From contig ML681994.1 of NCBI GenBank assembly GCA_007922195.1, forward strand, positions 51,950,565 to 52,014,564: DNA of 64,000 nt. Direction: 5' to 3'. The stretch is from Podocnemis expansa (taxonomy: Eukaryota > Chordata > Testudines > Podocnemididae). Positions 60,284 to 64,000 of the stretch are shown piece by piece. The notes below the pieces were generated by a model. It made no database searches, was not told where the DNA came from, and was given only the letters and a program-made list of their open reading frames with translations. The translations under genes were made by a program, and so were the position numbers. Position 1 is the stretch's first letter. Each line of letters starts with the position of its first letter.

Positions 60284-62044
60284 GCTGAGAAAGTTAACAT
60301 GTTTATAGTACTACCAACATTTCAGACTGATACACTGCTTTCATTTGTGGAACCAAAAAGTAAGTGTGTTGACTACCTCCACTATACGGGTGGGTCTTGG
60401 GGAAACAGAATCAGGAAAACCATCTATGAAAGCCTTGTTGTGTTTTTGAAGCCACACAGATAACCAGAGCTAGTCACTTCTTGGCTACAACAAAATTGAA
60501 AAATTATATTTACAATCCTTTTACAGCAACCAGTGGATTATTGTAAAACCACTGGATTATTCCAATGATGTTGCTACAATTTTCAATCTAATATAAAGAT
60601 GCCTAAAGGTTAAAGCAAAGGTCTACTGGAATATCAAGAGCCTATATATGCCTTGGTATATACAATACTATCATATGCCATAGCGGAAATTGATTTTAAG
60701 TTTCAGACTTATGAGATAGTTACACATATTTCATTTGAAAAGCAGGTTATTAATCAAAATGCAAATTACCACTTTGCAGGAACACATTCTGAATAAAGAC
60801 ACCCCATTGCTTAGAGTGGGTATATTTTTTTTTAATATGTTACAGTGACTTATTAAGCTTGTGACATTTCAAAAGGAAAAGCAGTACTTTGATTAAACAC
60901 CTGAAACTATAACCAGGTGTTGGTTACAGTTTTAAAATACACTTTCTACTCAACCAAACAAATGAACAGGGGCCTAAACTGACATAAACAGGCATAACTG
61001 CATTGATTTCAGGGGTATTATACTAGTGTTATACAAGCTGAGGATCTGGCCTAATATCATTGGTTCAGTGAAGTGTATTTACAGTAGAGAGTGATTCATG
61101 ATCTGAATAAATCACGCTTTGCAAGTATGGTACTATCTATTAAACAACGGTATGTCTTAACCTATTTTGCTTCTAATACTTGATCATATTTGGTGCAAAA
61201 GCATTACAATTGTGCCATAATTACTCTTTTGAAATATCATTTGATATATGTTTCCTTTAAATATTTCAACAAAGCTAGAATGCATGGAAGTGAGAGAATT
61301 AAGCGAACTTTATCTTTTTCGTTTATGTACAAAACCGAGTTTCTTTTCAACACTTTACTTTTTAACAGAATCTAAAAGTCTGAACCAACTACAAGAACGC
61401 TGATTGTTCCAGCCTCAGTCCTTAACCAGGTAAGAGGCAGCATCCTTTTCCACAACTGAGCTCTGCAAAAATACCATTTTTCTTTGGTTTGAGGACAATC
61501 GCACAATGATAACACTAACCCTGCCTGGGATTCTAACATCAGTCAGTTTAAAATCATTAGTAACCATAGCAACAAATGCAAGTATTAATAAGGGGGATGC
61601 AGACTTAATTGAATTGGGTGGGGGGAGTTTCTTCTTCTGTCTTCCTTACCGTTTGGCCTACTATCTCTGCTATCTTTGCTCAGCAGGAAATCTTATGTTT
61701 AGAGAGAAAGAATCTGTAACTAGGATTTTCAGTGACAGACTGCTTAAAAATAAATGAATTCTGGAAGCCCTGGTAACATAACTGTAGGGACATCAGTCCC
61801 ACTTTCTTTATTACTTCTTTGATTGTAAGATCTTTGGGATAGGAACTCTCGTTTGGTTCCGGTTTTACAGTGCCTAACACAGAGTCCTAATGGATGACAA
61901 AGGCCACTAGTCAACAATAACAATATCAATAACACAAACATTAAAATGTCTACTTGCACATGAAAACAGTGAACAAAGGACTTAGTCCACTCCCAATTAC
62001 ATTGATGGGAAGCCACGTCTACGCTTCAGGGACTATACTGGCAT

Positions 62045-62125
62045 AGCAAACAAGGAGTCTGGTGGCACTTAGAAGACTAGCTAATTTATTTATCACATGA
62101 GCTTTCATGGGAGAAAATTCCATTT
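62045..62125. mobile_element. Foldback element copy 11 (left arm only)
   Basis: CAAACAAGGAGTCTGGTGGC, then GAGCTTTCATGGGAGAAAAT. It stops at CCATTTTGCCG. Confidence 0.82.
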
Positions 62126-62159
62126 TGCCGGTTAGAGTGCCAAAGCATAACCTCTCAGT

Positions 62160-62305
62160 CAGGAGCGTCCCTGGCCCAGAAAAAGATCCGGGGCTCACAC
62201 ACTTTAAGCACACCGCCACTGCAGCTGCTGCTGCAGCAGACCTGGGGCTCTGGTGTCAACATTCGGGGCTCAAGCCCTGTAAGCCCGGCACCAGCGATGC
62301 CCCTG
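62160..62305. mobile_element. 146-bp hAT-like MITE with perfect 8-bp target duplication
   Basis: CAGGAGCGTCCCTGG and CCAGCGATGCCCCTG are inverted ends. CTCTCAGT flanks both sides (62152-62159 and 62306-62313), identical at all 8 positions. It shares ends and the GGGCTCAAGCCC core with the element at 2090-2181. Confidence 0.88.
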
Positions 62306-62930
62306 CTCTCAGTGCAGACACAGCCTATGCCAACAGATGTGGTTTTCCCCTTGGTATACAAAAAACAGCTCCCTAAATGACAATAGCTAGGTTGAAGGAA
62401 GCATTCTTCTGTGGACCTAACTTAGGGGTTAGGTTGACAGAGCTGCATCATTCAGGGGTATAGATTTTTCACACTCCTGATGGATGCAGCTACATCAACC
62501 AAACTTTTAAGCACATACCAGAACCTAATACACAGTAACTCAGCAGAAGCGAATGGAGTGAAGTGGCAGCCGTATTACACCCTAAGACTGTTTCTCGCTT
62601 AATCACATGGGTAGAAAGTAGAACCTCTTAAGTTCCATTGTAATGTACAAAATGCTATTTTTAAAAACAAGAAAGACAGCTCTGTTATATAAAACATATT
62701 TCACTCTGGTACTGAAAGAATTTATTACACTGACCTGTTTTCTACTACAAGGTGATCTTTCTATTATGCTTTACTTTATGATGCAACTAAAAGTTCATTC
62801 TTTCAACTTGTCCAATCCCTAACCATGCAGACACTAACTTACACGTTGGATGGTGATGCACAGTTGCTTTCTTAATAAACGAATTACTATATAAAGATGT
62901 ATTTTATAGCATCCCTACTAAAGTAGCATT

Positions 62931-63446
62931 TCTCAACCAGAAGCATGCCTAGCCCTGGGAGCATGCAGAGTCTTCCAGGGGGATACCTCAACTCATGGAG
63001 ATATTTACCTAGCTTTACAACAGACTACACAGAAAGCTCTCGGAAAGTCAAAAATACAGAAGTATCATAGCACACTATTACTGCAAAATTGATTTCTCTC
63101 ATTTTTATCATAAAATTATAAAATAAATCAGTTGGAATATAAATATTATACTTACATTTCAGTCTACAGTATATGTATACAGAAGTATATGTATACAACT
63201 GTATACAGAAATCACTTTACTACAGACTGAAATGTAAGTATAATATTTATATTCCAACTGATTTTACAAATATTGTTATAAAATGAAACAAAAATGATTT
63301 TGCAGTAATAGTATGGGTGACACCTTTGCATTTTGTGTCATTCTTTTTTAAGCAAGTAGTTTTTAAGTGAGGTGAATCTTAAGGGTACACAAGACAAATC
63401 AGACTCCTGAAATGGGTACAGTAGTCTGGAAGGTTGAGAGCTACTG
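62931..63446. mobile_element. hAT-type element with an internal inverted duplication
   Basis: AGCATTTCTCAACCAGAAGC at the left and GGTTGAGAGCTACTG at the right are hAT-type inverted ends. Internal blocks such as TCTTCCAGGGGGATACCTC and CAGACTCCTGAAATGGGTAC recall an abundant turtle hAT family. The centre is a palindrome: 63065-63165 is repeated inverted at 63221-63315 (CTTACATTTCAGTCT against AGACTGAAATGTAAG). The flanks TACTAAAG and TACTAGAA match at 6 of 8 positions. Confidence 0.75.
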
Positions 63447-64000
63447 TACTAGAATTTTTAGTTGTCAGCAAGCAGACTGAATGTTTCATTCACCTTAAAA
63501 CATGATTAAACTAACAAGAAAATATACCCAGTAAGTAATTCACAATTGTCAAGCACTATTCAGTAAGAAGCCTACATTTTATTAGGATAAAACTGCTTTG
63601 GAAACCTGTCTGAATGATAAAACATACGCTCTCCCAGACTCTACTATGATAGAGTAGGCTGGCTGGATCAGCGGTAATTTCTCTTGGAAACATCTCGGTA
63701 ATAACTTGATTTAGAAAATCTCAAAAAGTCTCCCTTTTCTTGTTTCTGTGTTTTCTTGGTCATCCTTTTCTATTTTCTCCGTCATCCTTTTCCTAGTGAT
63801 GCCTTTCATTAAGTTTAAGACCGGGGCACCCATAATTCTGCATACCCACAGCTCTCACCTACATCACTGGGGGAGATAAGGTGAAGCATTGGTAACTCCT
63901 ACTTCAAGGGAGCTGTAAGTACTCAGCATCTCTCACCACCAGCCCCTAGGAGTTGAGGGGCTGAGCAAATTCTATGAGGGAGAGATTCCCCAAAAAGAAG
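63447..64000. other. Intron stretch, nothing recognised
   Basis: No repeat or exon was recognised. The GTACTCAGCATCTCTCACC block near 63920 resembles a dispersed reptile/bird motif. Confidence 0.45.

Larger units (their letters stand above)
62012..62520. mobile_element. Composite Harbinger-like MITE with two nested insertions
   Basis: The host parts are CACGTCTACGCTTCAGGGAC and ACTGGCATAG at the left. GTGCAGACACAGCCTATGCC lies near 62311. Then come AGCTAGGTTGAAGGAAGC, AGGGGTATAGATTTTTCACA and CTACATCAACCAAAC. Together they follow a common reptile element with TCTACAC ends. A foldback piece (62045-62125) and a small hAT (62160-62305) lie inside. Outer boundaries are approximate. Confidence 0.55.
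57015..64000 (-). other. TRHDE: TRHDE intron, 3' part only (upstream of the 56741-57014 exon)
   Basis: The intron ends at acceptor TTTAG (57019-57015) after a long run of T and C on the minus strand. It holds foldback copies at 58090, 60150 and 62045, a composite MITE near 62 kb and a rearranged hAT at 62.9-63.4 kb. The stretches 57043-58089, 58269-60149 and 60284-62011 show nothing recognisable except an AAT run near 59507. Confidence 0.85.

Overview
The window looks like vertebrate nuclear DNA from a reptile, most likely a turtle, although a crocodilian is not excluded. The reasons are abundant CR1 LINE fragments, a tRNA-derived SINE of MIR/Cry type, many hAT, Harbinger-like and Tc/mariner-like MITEs, Ty3/Gypsy remnants, AT-rich introns and long (TG)n arrays. 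There are no operons, CRISPR arrays or prokaryotic signals. The species call is inference from repeat content. || GENE: One gene is supported, thyrotropin-releasing-hormone-degrading ectoenzyme (TRHDE, an M1 zinc aminopeptidase), read on the minus strand. Two coding exons are present: 57014-56741 (274 bp, carries the CFDEP motif) and 3909-3783 (127 bp). Both have consensus splice sites and compatible phases, and they join in frame. Everything from 56740 to 3910 is one intron of 52,831 bp. Positions 57015-64000 belong to the preceding intron and 1-3782 to the following one. The catalytic AMEN and HExxH segments must lie beyond position 1, and the first exon lies beyond 64000. || INTRON CONTENT, left to right: paired hAT MITEs (0.1-0.9 kb); a 92-bp hAT with perfect target duplication (2.09 kb); a long antisense CR1 split by a Harbinger-like MITE (4.8-7.0 kb); a SINE (8.6 kb); an inverted-repeat element (9.7-10.9 kb); a non-CR1 LINE RT relic (11.6-13.0 kb); an AHCY retropseudogene piece (13.3-13.5 kb); a sense Gypsy pol relic broken by a MITE and by a CR1 that itself holds a foldback element (13.6-17.7 kb); hAT inside hAT (18.9-20.1 kb); a TG/GA microsatellite with a 10-N gap (25.7 kb); a Tc/mariner-like element with a GC-rich hairpin (29.5-30.3 kb); an antisense Gypsy with an inverted LTR pair (31.5-36.1 kb); a pogo/Tigger-like MITE (37.7 kb); a direct repeat pair (40.0/40.6 kb); a CR1 3' end (44.4 kb); a solo LTR nested in CR1 (51.3-52.7 kb); and a composite MITE and a rearranged hAT (62-63.4 kb). 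Eleven copies of one foldback family and four copies of one palindrome-rich MITE family are spread over the window. || No undescribed protein-coding or defence system is visible. The most notable material is transposon architecture: the foldback family, the MITE built from alternating AGTTTGAACT/AGTTCAAACT units, and the three-level nesting at 13.6-17.7 kb. All family names here are from pattern recognition, without database searches.
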